Source: Christensenella sp. UBA3857 (lineage in GTDB: Bacteria; Bacillota; Clostridia; Christensenellales; CAG-138). Taken from it: DNA of 10,159 bases. This document shows positions 1 to 7,080 of the stretch, in pieces; positions within the stretch are counted from its first letter, which is position 1; every line of letters starts with the position of its first letter. The stretch is from positions 1 through 10,159 of the forward strand of contig DGHD01000001.1 of the NCBI GenBank assembly GCA_002392505.1. Reading direction: 5' to 3'. The notes under the pieces are model-generated. The model saw only the letters and a list, made by a program, of their open reading frames with translations, had not been told where the DNA came from and ran no database searches. The position numbers were made by a program, and so were the translations under genes.

Positions 1-1
1 A

Positions 2-3000
2 GAGCTGATCGGCAACAAGGCTGGTTACAGCAGTGTCGGCGGTGTAATCCGTTACGTAGATGTGGTAACCGGTGGGTTCGACGGCCTCGAACTGAGCGGT
101 GTAGGTCGCTTCGCCGTTGACAGGAGCGATCTGGGGATCCCAACCGATGAAGTTATAGGTGGTCGTGCCTTCGGCGGGCTTAGCGGGAGTCTCGCCGGTG
201 TAAGCGGGGGTCTCGCCGTAAGCTACCATACCCTGCTGGAGCACAGTGCCGTCATAGTTGACGAACTTGATGTTGTACTTATTGACCGTCGCCTCGAACT
301 GAGCGGTGTAGGTCGCGTTAGCCGTTGCGGGAACGATCTGGGGCTCCCAGCCGGTGAAGGTGTAGGTGTACTGAGCGTCGCCGGGCTTGACGGGAGTCTC
401 GCCGGTGTACGCGGGGGTCTCGCCGTAAGCTACCATACCCTGCTGGAGGACAGTGCCGTCATAGTTGACGAACTTGATGTTGTACTTATTGACCGTCGCC
501 TCGAACTGAGCGGTGTAGGTCGCGTTAGCCGTTGCGGGAACGATCTGGGGTTCCCAGCCGGTGAAGGTGTAGGTGTACTGAGCGTCGCCGGGCTTAGCGG
601 GGGTCTCGCCGTTGTAAGCAGGGGTCTGGTTGTAATCGACGGTGACAGTCTGCAACGTATCGCCGTCATAGTTTACGAAGGTGATCGTGTAGGTGTTGAT
701 CGTGTACTGCGCGGTAACTACGAGATCGGACTGTACGTTGGTGAAGTCAACGTCCCAACCGTTGAAGGTGTAGCCGGTGCGGGTGGGATCTGTGGGCGCG
801 GTGGCAGCCTGACCGGCTTCGACAGTCTCGGTCTTGAGCTCGGTGCCGTCCCAATCCTTGAAGATTACGGTGTAGGTCTGAACGGGCTCCTCGCCGATGT
901 AGATCTTACCGTCGACAAGGGTAACGTTGGCTTCGGGATAATCGGCCGTAGCATAGTTGCCGTTATCGTTTACAACGTAAGACGACATGACGTTGGTGAT
1001 GGGAAGGGGCATATAATAGCCTTCCGAATCATGGGAGAGAACGCTGATCTCGGGAATCGCGACCCACTTGAAGGTGACGCGTGCCATCTGGCCGCCCGCC
1101 TTGAGGCCGTAGAACAGATGCGTATTGTCGGGGGTGAGGCCGAGACCGATATACAGATAGGTGTTGCCGTCGCCAAGACCGGTGTAAGCCTTGTTGATGG
1201 TAACGGCGATCTTATCGGAGGTGGGGTTGCCGGAAGTCCAGGTGCTGTTGATCTGGCTGGCAAGACCGCCGGTCCAGGTGCCGCTGGCAGCGGTCGCGGT
1301 CAGATAGGTGGGATCGTACTTGACCATCCACTGACCGGCGTACATATCGGAACCCTCGCTGATGTTGAGGTACCAGAAGAACGTGGTGCCGACTGCATCG
1401 CCCTTGCGGTCCGTCGTGTCACCGGTGATGGTGACGGAGGGAACCTCGGGCGGAGTGGTGGGCTCGACAGTGGGCTCGGGAGTGGGTTCGGCAGTGGGCT
1501 CGGGTGTGGGCTCCACGGTGTTGATGATGACCTTGACTTCACCGTTTTCAACGTTGATGGGGTTGTGCTGAACGCCGGTGGAGGTGATGCCGCAGTAGGA
1601 GTTGACTGCCTGGATGGGCATCGGGATCGTGGTGGTCTCTTCGGGAACGGCGATGAACTTGAAGGTGATCTTCGCGAGCTTACCGCCCTCGTTGATGCCG
1701 TTGTGGTCGAAGGAGAGGAGGTTGAGCGTGCACTTGACGGTACCGTTGTCGTTAAGGTTGCTGCCCATCATGAACTCATCGGAGGTAGGCTCGGACGCTG
1801 CGCCGATAGCGGCGGCAATACCGCCCTCCCAGGAGTAATCGAACGCAGTCGCCGCGAAGTAATTCTCATCATAATCGATGACCCAGGTGCCCGCGGAGAG
1901 CGCGGCGGCCTCGGATACGGAGAAGGTCCAATCGAAGGTGTCGTTCACAGCGGGATCGGTGATCTCGAGCTTATCGCCGGTGTAGGTGACGGGTGTGGCC
2001 GCGGAAGCGTCGATCGTTACGTTGACAGCGCCGGGAACGGTGTTGATGGGATCATGCTGAACGCCCGATGCGGTGATACCGCAATAAGAATTAACGACCT
2101 CAATGGGCATCGCAAGAGTGGTGCTCTCCGTGGGAACGGCCGTCCACTTGAAGGTGATCCTCGCGAGCTTACCGGCGTCGTTGATGCCGTTGAAATCGAA
2201 GGAGGTGAGGTTGAGCATGCACTTGAGCTTCGTGTTGCCGTTTACAACCTCGGCAAGGTTATAGCTCATCATGAACGAGTCGGAGGTCGGCTCGGTCATT
2301 TCGCCGATCTGGGCGGACAGACCGCCCTCCCAGGAGTAATCGAATGCGGTCGCGGTGAGATAATTCTCATCATAATCGATGTACCAGGTGCCCGCAGAAA
2401 GCGCGGCGGCCTCGGATACGGAGAAGGTCCAATCGAAGGTGTCGTTCACCTTGGGATTGGTGACCTCAACGGTCTCGCCGGTGTAGGTGACTTCTGTGGT
2501 GGTGGGACCGGTGACTTCCTGATACTTATAAAGCTGAACGTAGCTGTTGCTAGCTGTCTTCGTTGTCGGCGCGTAGCAGAAATTCGAATAACTGCCGGCA
2601 GTTGCAAGATAGGAAGCATATTTTACGGTAGTGTTATATGAATTCAGTCTGTAAGTCAGCTCATGAGCGGAGGCGTCATAATTCCAGTTCGCATGAGGGT
2701 ATGAGCTGTTGTTTATATAAGGACACAAATCAGTGTAGTTTGTGCTGTTGTAAACGGAGAGATAATAAGAGGTGCTTGCCGCACTCTGGATCGTCCATCC
2801 ATAATTACCCTGAGTCGTAAACTTCCAGGTGCAGTTGGAAAGCTCCGTAGTCCAGCCGGAGCATCCGGTAATGTTCGCCCCGTTCAAATCGGCCTTTGCA
2901 GTATAACCATAATAGTTGCTGCTGCTGCTGTAGTAGTAATTGTTACTTGAAGTAATGGGAGATGGGTTGTAGTTCATGATAAGATAAACATCACTGCCTA

Positions 3001-3160
3001 CAACGAAGCCGATGAGGTATTCCACATTCGCTTCGATCTCATCCACCGGAACCCATGCGGATTCCGCCCTTACGCTGGATGCCTTTGCAAGAGCGCCCAT
3101 AGGTACGAACGCGAGCACCATGAGCAGCGCAAGGGCAATGCTCAGAAGTCTTTTGGTCAT
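2..3160 (-). CDS. Giant secreted protein with three cohesin-like modules and InlB-B-type repeats (3' end outside window)
   Basis: I see an unbroken minus-strand frame of 1053 codons from ATG at 3160 to the left edge, so the C-terminus is missing. The start follows AGGAGG (3170-3175) by 9 bases and a strong promoter. Residues 1-25 are a signal peptide (basic MTKR, hydrophobic core, ALA cleavage site). Residues 26-215 are a Tyr/Asn/Ser/Trp-rich beta module of unknown function. Residues 224-382 and 391-549 are two very similar modules, followed by a Pro-Thr-Glu linker (about 550-573) and a third, more divergent module (about 574-757). All three show a cohesin-like pattern: an IDYDENYLTATAF-type strand and a late GKLARITFKW-type strand. 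Residues 761-1029 are four Listeria-Bacteroides/InlB-B-type repeats, three of them 69 residues long. The protein is probably exported and surface-exposed. A scaffold role for the dockerin proteins upstream is inference. The module could also be a cohesin-fold adhesin domain. Confidence 0.88.
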   Translation of the reverse strand, partial: MTKRLLSIALALLMVLAFVPMGALAKASSVRAESAWVPVDEIEANVEYLIGFVVGSDVYLIMNYNPSPITSSNNYYYSSSSNYYGYTAKADLNGANITGCSGWTTELSNCTWKFTTQGNYGWTIQSAASTSYYLSVYNSTNYTDLCPYINNSSYPHANWNYDASAHELTYRLNSYNTTVKYASYLATAGSYSNFCYAPTTKTASNSYVQLYKYQEVTGPTTTEVTYTGETVEVTNPKVNDTFDWTFSVSEAAALSAGTWYIDYDENYLTATAFDYSWEGGLSAQIGEMTEPTSDSFMMSYNLAEVVNGNTKLKCMLNLTSFDFNGINDAGKLARITFKWTAVPTESTTLAMPIEVVNSYCGITASGVQHDPINTVPGAVNVTIDASAATPVTYTGDKLEITDPAVNDTFDWTFSVSEAAALSAGTWVIDYDENYFAATAFDYSWEGGIAAAIGAASEPTSDEFMMGSNLNDNGTVKCTLNLLSFDHNGINEGGKLAKITFKFIAVPEETTTIPMPIQAVNSYCGITSTGVQHNPINVENGEVKVIINTVEPTPEPTAEPTPEPTVEPTTPPEVPSVTITGDTTDRKGDAVGTTFFWYLNISEGSDMYAGQWMVKYDPTYLTATAASGTWTGGLASQINSTWTSGNPTSDKIAVTINKAYTGLGDGNTYLYIGLGLTPDNTHLFYGLKAGGQMARVTFKWVAIPEISVLSHDSEGYYMPLPITNVMSSYVVNDNGNYATADYPEANVTLVDGKIYIGEEPVQTYTVIFKDWDGTELKTETVEAGQAATAPTDPTRTGYTFNGWDVDFTNVQSDLVVTAQYTINTYTITFVNYDGDTLQTVTVDYNQTPAYNGETPAKPGDAQYTYTFTGWEPQIVPATANATYTAQFEATVNKYNIKFVNYDGTVLQQGMVAYGETPAYTGETPVKPGDAQYTYTFTGWEPQIVPATANATYTAQFEATVNKYNIKFVNYDGTVLQQGMVAYGETPAYTGETPAKPAEGTTTYNFIGWDPQIAPVNGEATYTAQFEAVEPTGYHIYVTDYTADTAVTSLVADQL
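74..694 (-). repeat. Three tandem 207-bp coding repeats (69-residue InlB-B-type units)
   Basis: Units 694-488, 487-281 and 280-74 each encode 69 residues and lie in frame in the large secreted protein. Comparing 211-417 with 418-624 base by base gives only about 8-10 differences, so nucleotide identity is very high across a shifted phase. The outer ends are more diverged. A fourth, more distant copy (about 878-695) precedes them. Each unit has the pattern of an aromatic-rich opening strand, an NYDG turn, a TGW or IGW motif and a TYTAQF ending, as in Listeria-Bacteroides repeats. The near-identity indicates recent duplication or gene conversion, so copy number may vary between strains or be collapsed in assembly. 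Confidence 0.85.
1514..2491 (-). repeat. Direct 501-bp repeat encoding cohesin-like modules 1 and 2
   Basis: Two in-frame copies begin at 2491 and 1990, offset by 501 bases (167 codons). Near-identical DNA is visible at about 2345-2450 and 1844-1949, covering the stretch that encodes NDTFDWTFSVSEAAALSAGTW. The remainder is diverged but alignable, including VNSYCGIT followed by GVQH near the end of each copy. The third module (about 1440-890) aligns only at protein level. This is a duplicated domain, not a mobile element. Confidence 0.8.
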
Positions 3161-3186
3161 TGATTTTTTCCTCCTATAATTTTGGC

Positions 3187-3201
3187 TTTATATAATATAA
3201 A
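3187..3201. promoter_or_regulatory. AT-only perfect palindrome in the leader of the giant secreted protein gene
   Basis: Fifteen bases, TTTATAT-A-ATATAAA, form a perfect inverted repeat around a single central base. It falls about 7-21 bases after the predicted transcription start and upstream of the ribosome binding site, a position where a repressor could act. Pure A/T sequence gives palindromes easily by chance, so the operator reading is weak. Confidence 0.25.
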
Positions 3202-3214
3202 ACCTACCTATCAA

Positions 3215-3242
3215 ATCATACCACGAAATAATCTTTTGTCAA
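3215..3242 (-). promoter_or_regulatory. Near-consensus housekeeping (sigma-A) promoter for the giant secreted protein
   Basis: Read on the minus strand, TTGACA (3242-3237, 6/6 match) is separated by 16 bases from TATGAT (3220-3215, 5/6 match). Transcription would start near 3208, giving a leader of about 48 bases that carries the AGGAGG site at 3170-3175. It lies downstream of the sigK terminator, so the large gene is probably transcribed on its own and in vegetative cells. Confidence 0.8.
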
Positions 3243-3287
3243 TAGCATTATCGAAGTTTTCACAAATTTGCTACATTTATATGCGAG

Positions 3288-3321
3288 AAAAAAACACGTC
3301 GGACAGAGCCGTCCGCGTGTT
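3288..3321 (-). terminator. Intrinsic terminator of the sigK-like gene
   Basis: On the minus strand, AACACG+CGGAC pairs with GTCCG+CGTGTT (arms 3321-3311 and 3304-3293, with a single-base bulge at 3299) around a 6-base loop. Seven T residues follow at once (3294-3288). It starts 16 bases after the sigma factor stop codon and ends about 45 bases before the next promoter, so it separates the two transcription units. Confidence 0.9.
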
Positions 3322-3337
3322 GTTTTTCAAGAGCGTT

Positions 3338-4030
3338 TCACATCTCGTTTTCAAGCGTTTCCTTCAGCCTTGAAACGGCTTTTTTCTCTATTCTCGAGAC
3401 GTATGATCGGGATATCCCCATGAGCCTTCCGACCTCCCGCTGGGGAAGCGGTTCTCCTCCGTCGAGACCGAAGCGCAGTATCATTATCCCCCTCTCCCTC
3501 TCGTCCCCGAGCCCGTCTACGGCTCGTCGCAGCTTTTGCGCGCGGAGCTTCTCCTCCGCCTCCGTGAACACGGCGTCGCCGTCCGTGCCGAGGACGTCCG
3601 CAAGGGTCAGCTCGTTGCCGTCGCGGTCGACGCCCACGGGCTCCTCGAGGCTCACCTCTCCCCGCCTTTTCCTCTCCGCGCGGATGCTCATGAGTATCTC
3701 GTTCTCGACGCAGCGCCCCGCGTAGGAAGCGAAGCTCTTCCCCCTTCCCCTTGTATAGGTGGAGACCGCCTTTATGAGCCCGAGCGAGCCGATCTGGATC
3801 AGGTCGTCGAGCTCCCGACCGTGCGCCTTGTACTTTCTTGCGATATGCGCGACGAGCCTGAGATTCCGCTCTATGAGCTCATCCTTCGCGTCCTCGTCGC
3901 CCTCCTCGAGCCGGTCCAGGAGCCTTGCCTCCTCCTCCGGCTTGAGCTTCGGCGGAAACGCCCCCTTTGCGTCCACCCAGCCCGCAAAAACAAAGAGATC
4001 CTTTATGAATTCGATAAATGCGCCGAACAC
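3338..4030 (-). CDS. sigK: Sporulation sigma factor, SigK type
   Basis: This 230-residue sigma-70 family protein would direct late mother-cell transcription during sporulation. Region 2 spans about residues 51-118 (NLRLVAHIARKY, then DLIQIGSLGLIKAV and ASYAGRCVENEIL), close to the SigE/SigK family. Region 4 spans about 170-225, with a helix-turn-helix at about 189-212 (GISRSYVSRIEKKA). The N-terminus (FVFAGW..KGAFPPKLKPEEEARLL) resembles SigK rather than SigE. Residues 1-17 are hydrophobic and aligned with the pro-sequence of Bacillus pro-SigK, so proteolytic activation is possible. The start is GTG at 4030, 8 bases after GGGAGG (4039-4044). The gene is intact, with no sign of a skin-like insertion. 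It has its own promoter and terminator, between two secreted-protein genes. A SigE or SigF/G paralogue is less likely. Family assignment is firm and the K assignment good. Confidence 0.9.
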   Translation of the reverse strand: MFGAFIEFIKDLFVFAGWVDAKGAFPPKLKPEEEARLLDRLEEGDEDAKDELIERNLRLVAHIARKYKAHGRELDDLIQIGSLGLIKAVSTYTRGRGKSFASYAGRCVENEILMSIRAERKRRGEVSLEEPVGVDRDGNELTLADVLGTDGDAVFTEAEEKLRAQKLRRAVDGLGDERERGIMILRFGLDGGEPLPQREVGRLMGISRSYVSRIEKKAVSRLKETLENEM

Positions 4031-4061
4031 CTTTTACCCCTCCCTGAAGCTTAGTCTTTAC

Positions 4062-4090
4062 AGAGTATGCGGCAAAAGGCGCCATTATTT
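4062..4090 (-). promoter_or_regulatory. Putative SigE-type sporulation promoter for sigK
   Basis: Read on the minus strand, AAATAAT (4090-4084) lies 14 bases before CATACTCT (4069-4062). The SigE consensus is roughly KMATATT, 14-15 bases, CATACAnT, so the -35 matches at 5 of 7 positions and the -10 begins with the diagnostic CATAC. The inferred start would leave a leader of about 25 bases with the GGGAGG site in it. In Bacillus, sigK is first transcribed by SigE, so the element is biologically expected, but short motif matches are weak evidence. Confidence 0.45.
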
Positions 4091-4094
4091 TTAA

Positions 4095-4127
4095 GGTGAA
4101 GGACACGTTTTGACAATGCCCTTCACC
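4095..4127 (-). terminator. Inverted repeat after the dockerin operon; possible weak terminator
   Basis: GGTGAAGG (4095-4102) and CCTTCACC (4120-4127) form a perfect 8-bp stem around a 17-base loop, about 14 bases past the stop of the GLUG/NlpC-P60 gene. On the minus strand the stem is followed by TTAAAAATAA, not a T run, so it lacks the classic intrinsic-terminator tail. It may slow polymerase, protect the mRNA 3' end, or allow read-through into sigK. Confidence 0.35.
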
Positions 4128-4140
4128 CGTCGGTTTTCGG

Positions 4141-7053
4141 TTATGATTCGGTTTCCATCCCCATCGCCATCCTGAGTATCACCAGCGCATCGGCGCCGTC
4201 GACGACCCCGTCCGAATTGACGTCGGCGTTATCGGGACGCGGCACGGAATCGATCATGCCCATGGCGAGCCTCAGCGTAAGGAGCGCGTCCTCCGCGTTG
4301 ACTTCACCGTTCCCGTCCGCGTCGCCCGGCAGGGACTCCGGCGGCTCGGGAGGATCGGAGGGCTCCGGCGGATCGACGGGATCGACATCAAAGAGCTTTT
4401 CCGCCGTATAGCGGGCGTTTTTGAGCTCCGCAAAGGGATAATCCGTTTCGGCGTCGATGATCCATACCGACTGGAAATCGAAGCCCTGATACGAGCTTTG
4501 GAGCGTGAACGCTGCAAGGGGAAGGCTTGTCCCGAGGGAATTGCCGTTTAAGCAGCAGCCGTCCGCGATATAGACGGAGCCGCCGACCGTGCCGCCGCCG
4601 ATAAGTCCCGCGGCGCCTCCCGAGACCCTTCTTACGGTTATCGTGCCGACGTTGTAGCAGCGATCGGCAGACGCGCCTTCAAGACGGCCGACGAGCCCGC
4701 CGCCGTCCTCGAGCGCGGTGACGTCGCCCGTGTTGAACGAATCCGTAAGGGAGCCGCCCGCCATGCGTCCGGCTATGCCGCCCGTCCTGTAACGGGTGGT
4801 GAGGTCGCGCCCGTTGTAGCACTCGAAGACCGCGGTGTTCGCCGCGTCGCCTACGACGCCGCCGATGAGGTCGGTGCCCTTGACCGCGTTGTCGTTGCGG
4901 CATTTTTTGACGGTCGACGCCCACGCCGTGCCGACTATGCCGCCTATGTGCATATAGCCCTTGACCTGGCTGCCGCGGTTGGAGCACTGCGATATGATGC
5001 AGTTCTCATGCGCGAAGCCGACTATGCCGCCCGTATCGCAGGAGCAGCGCACGTTTCCCGTATTGGTGCAGTTGTAAACGACGGTCGTGCCCTGCGTGTT
5101 CGTGACGTAGCCGACTATGCCGCCCGTCCACTGGTCGCCGTGCACCTTGGAGGTGTGATGGCAGTTGTCTATCCTGCCGTAGTCCTTGAGATAGCCGACT
5201 ATGCCGCCCACGTCGTTGACCGCCTCCTGGAAGGAGCGCGAAACGGTGACGTTTTTGATGCAGCCGGTCGGGTTGGGTCCGACTATGCCGAAGAGACCCA
5301 TACAGCTCTTCTTGTTATCGGAGTAGTAAAGCCCGTAGACCGTGTGTCCGCGCCCGTCGAAGCTGCCGCGGAAGGCGGAATAGGTCGAATTGTTCGTGTA
5401 GAAGCCTATGGGCGTCCACACGTTCGCCGGGGCGTTGAACATATCCCAGTCATCCCAGCCCTCGGTATCGTTCACCCAGATATCGTTCGTCAGCGCGAAG
5501 AACTTACCGTTATACGAGTTTCCGTTCGCAACTGCCGCAGAGAGCAGCGCGAGCTGGCTCGCGTCGTTTATCAGGAAGGGATCCTCCTCCGTACCGCTCC
5601 CGCCGCCGTAGGAAAGCGCCGCGCTGCCGTTCCATACCTCGCCCGGAGCGGGGACGGCGCGCGTATCGACGAAGGCTTCCTCCGTTTCTTCCCCGCACGG
5701 TATCCCGTCGGGCGCGGGGGCTGCGTCCATATACGCGTCGTAATTGAACTGGGCGGTCATCAGCCCGCGGTGGGTCCACGCGCGGTCGCTCAGGCGCGTG
5801 ACGACTACGCCGAACGCCAGACCTCTCGCCTCCACGGCAAGGGGCTCGCCGTCCTCGTCAAAGCCGCAGATCCAGCCGACGTGGCCTATCTTGTTGAGCC
5901 TTCTCGACCAGGTGAACACCGCCTCGCCCACCACCCAGGGGCGGTCGATATCCTCTATCTCGCCCTTGGAGGTGCACCAGTTGGTGTAGTTCATCATGGC
6001 GTTTATGTCGGTGGTAACGCCCTCCTCATACGTCATGAAGGCGTCCATCAGCCCCTGGCAGTCGGTCGCGTAGGTGGAGCGGCTCCAGTCCGCCGTATTG
6101 TCGTCGAACTGACCGCGGAGCATATATTTCGTGTAATAATTGTTATAGAAGGAATTGAGCGTGGATTGGTTCGTGGGCACGCGCACCGTGCCGTATATGT
6201 ATTCCCAGGGAGACGTGCCGCAGCTCTCCGCCGCAAGATACAGGTTCGCGTTGGTGGGGATCGAAGCCGGATCGACGCGCTTGAGCGCCCAACGGATGAA
6301 TTTCGCCACGCTGTGCGTGCCCTTCGGCGCGCCTTCCGAGGCGCATGAGACCGCCGCCTCCGAGCGGCACTCGAATTCGGGACCGAGTCCCGCGACTCCG
6401 CCTGCGAGGCGCTCCGCCGTTACGGAGCCGTACCCCTCGGAGCGGTACGCGTCGCCCTCGCCTATTACGCCGCCGACCATGGAAACGCCGGTCACGGCGC
6501 CATAGCTTATGCAGTCGTACGCAGCGCCCTCTCCGACGACGCCGCCGACCTTATCGACGCCCGTGACGCGGGCGAAGCTTATGCACTCCTCCGCCGCGCC
6601 GAAGCCGACGATGCCCGCGGAGCGGCTTCCGCCCTGAACGGACGAATCCTTGAGGACTATCCCCTTTATCGCGCCGACGCTGTAACCGAACAGCGCGGAA
6701 AGCTCCTTTCCCGACGTGATGCGCATGCGGCTTACGGTAAAGCCGCGCCCGTCGAAGGAGCCGCTGAAGGGATGCTCCGCGTCCCTGCCTATGGGCTCCC
6801 ATTCCGCGCCGGAGAGGTCAATATCGTTTTCGAGCGCGATAAACAGCCCATTTGTATCGAGCCCGGAGTTCACCGCCCGCGAAAGGGCGAAAAGCTCCTC
6901 GCCGGAGGCGATCGAATAAGGATCCGCCTCCGTGCCGGAGCCCTTATAGCCGAGCGCCCGTGCCGTATCCGCCGCGCCCGAAGCGAGCGCCCCGAACGGG
7001 AGCGCCAGCGCGAGCATCAATGCCGCCGTGAGCAGCGCGAGGTGTCGTTTCAT
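4141..7053 (-). CDS. Secreted GLUG-repeat protein with inserted NlpC/P60-like cysteine peptidase and C-terminal dockerin
   Basis: The 970-residue product has a signal peptide (1-24, ALA cleavage). Two halves each open with a GSGTEEDPF-type motif and an FxGSFDGRG motif that commonly precede GLUG repeats (about 37-110 and 485-575). About four GLUG repeats follow at 145-235 and about eight at 612-820, probably forming a beta-solenoid. Between them, about 245-440, is an NlpC/P60-like domain with DCQGLM (Cys332), GHVGWICG (His391) and VEARG (Glu408), resembling a Cys-His-polar triad; the EARG to WTHRG stretch recalls phage cell-wall hydrolases. A Pro-Glu-rich linker (892-907) leads to a type I dockerin (908-966) with two DxDxNG/DxNxDG calcium loops. 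Expected role: an exported peptidoglycan or peptide-cleaving enzyme docked on a surface scaffold. The start has GGAAGG 11 bases upstream, and the gap to the CotH gene is 27 bases, suggesting an operon. The activity is inferred from motifs alone. Confidence 0.88.
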   Translation of the reverse strand: MKRHLALLTAALMLALALPFGALASGAADTARALGYKGSGTEADPYSIASGEELFALSRAVNSGLDTNGLFIALENDIDLSGAEWEPIGRDAEHPFSGSFDGRGFTVSRMRITSGKELSALFGYSVGAIKGIVLKDSSVQGGSRSAGIVGFGAAEECISFARVTGVDKVGGVVGEGAAYDCISYGAVTGVSMVGGVIGEGDAYRSEGYGSVTAERLAGGVAGLGPEFECRSEAAVSCASEGAPKGTHSVAKFIRWALKRVDPASIPTNANLYLAAESCGTSPWEYIYGTVRVPTNQSTLNSFYNNYYTKYMLRGQFDDNTADWSRSTYATDCQGLMDAFMTYEEGVTTDINAMMNYTNWCTSKGEIEDIDRPWVVGEAVFTWSRRLNKIGHVGWICGFDEDGEPLAVEARGLAFGVVVTRLSDRAWTHRGLMTAQFNYDAYMDAAPAPDGIPCGEETEEAFVDTRAVPAPGEVWNGSAALSYGGGSGTEEDPFLINDASQLALLSAAVANGNSYNGKFFALTNDIWVNDTEGWDDWDMFNAPANVWTPIGFYTNNSTYSAFRGSFDGRGHTVYGLYYSDNKKSCMGLFGIVGPNPTGCIKNVTVSRSFQEAVNDVGGIVGYLKDYGRIDNCHHTSKVHGDQWTGGIVGYVTNTQGTTVVYNCTNTGNVRCSCDTGGIVGFAHENCIISQCSNRGSQVKGYMHIGGIVGTAWASTVKKCRNDNAVKGTDLIGGVVGDAANTAVFECYNGRDLTTRYRTGGIAGRMAGGSLTDSFNTGDVTALEDGGGLVGRLEGASADRCYNVGTITVRRVSGGAAGLIGGGTVGGSVYIADGCCLNGNSLGTSLPLAAFTLQSSYQGFDFQSVWIIDAETDYPFAELKNARYTAEKLFDVDPVDPPEPSDPPEPPESLPGDADGNGEVNAEDALLTLRLAMGMIDSVPRPDNADVNSDGVVDGADALVILRMAMGMETES

Positions 7054-7080
7054 GGCCGTTGTTTCCTTCCGAAAAAGCTT

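Noticed and set aside
74..694. CRISPR-like array
   Set aside because: The units are 207 bases long, contiguous, in frame and protein coding, with no short repeats and unique spacers.
62..2641. 859-codon open frame on the plus strand
   Set aside because: It is antisense to the giant secreted protein. The minus frame has a promoter, ribosome binding site, signal peptide and recognisable repeats; the plus frame is low-complexity Gly/Val/Leu sequence reflecting the opposite strand's codon bias, with no start signal or known domain.
3182..3373. Short plus-strand frame of 63 codons
   Set aside because: It covers the minus-strand promoter and terminator and the end of sigK, has no ribosome binding site, and its peptide is unremarkable.
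4110..4146. Plus-strand TTGACA near 4110 as a promoter
   Set aside because: No acceptable -10 box lies 16-18 bases downstream, and no plus-strand gene follows.
4948..6348. 466-codon open frame on the plus strand
   Set aside because: It is antisense to the GLUG/NlpC-P60 gene. Its repeated ADYAA-type stretches are just the complement of the GGIVG codons.
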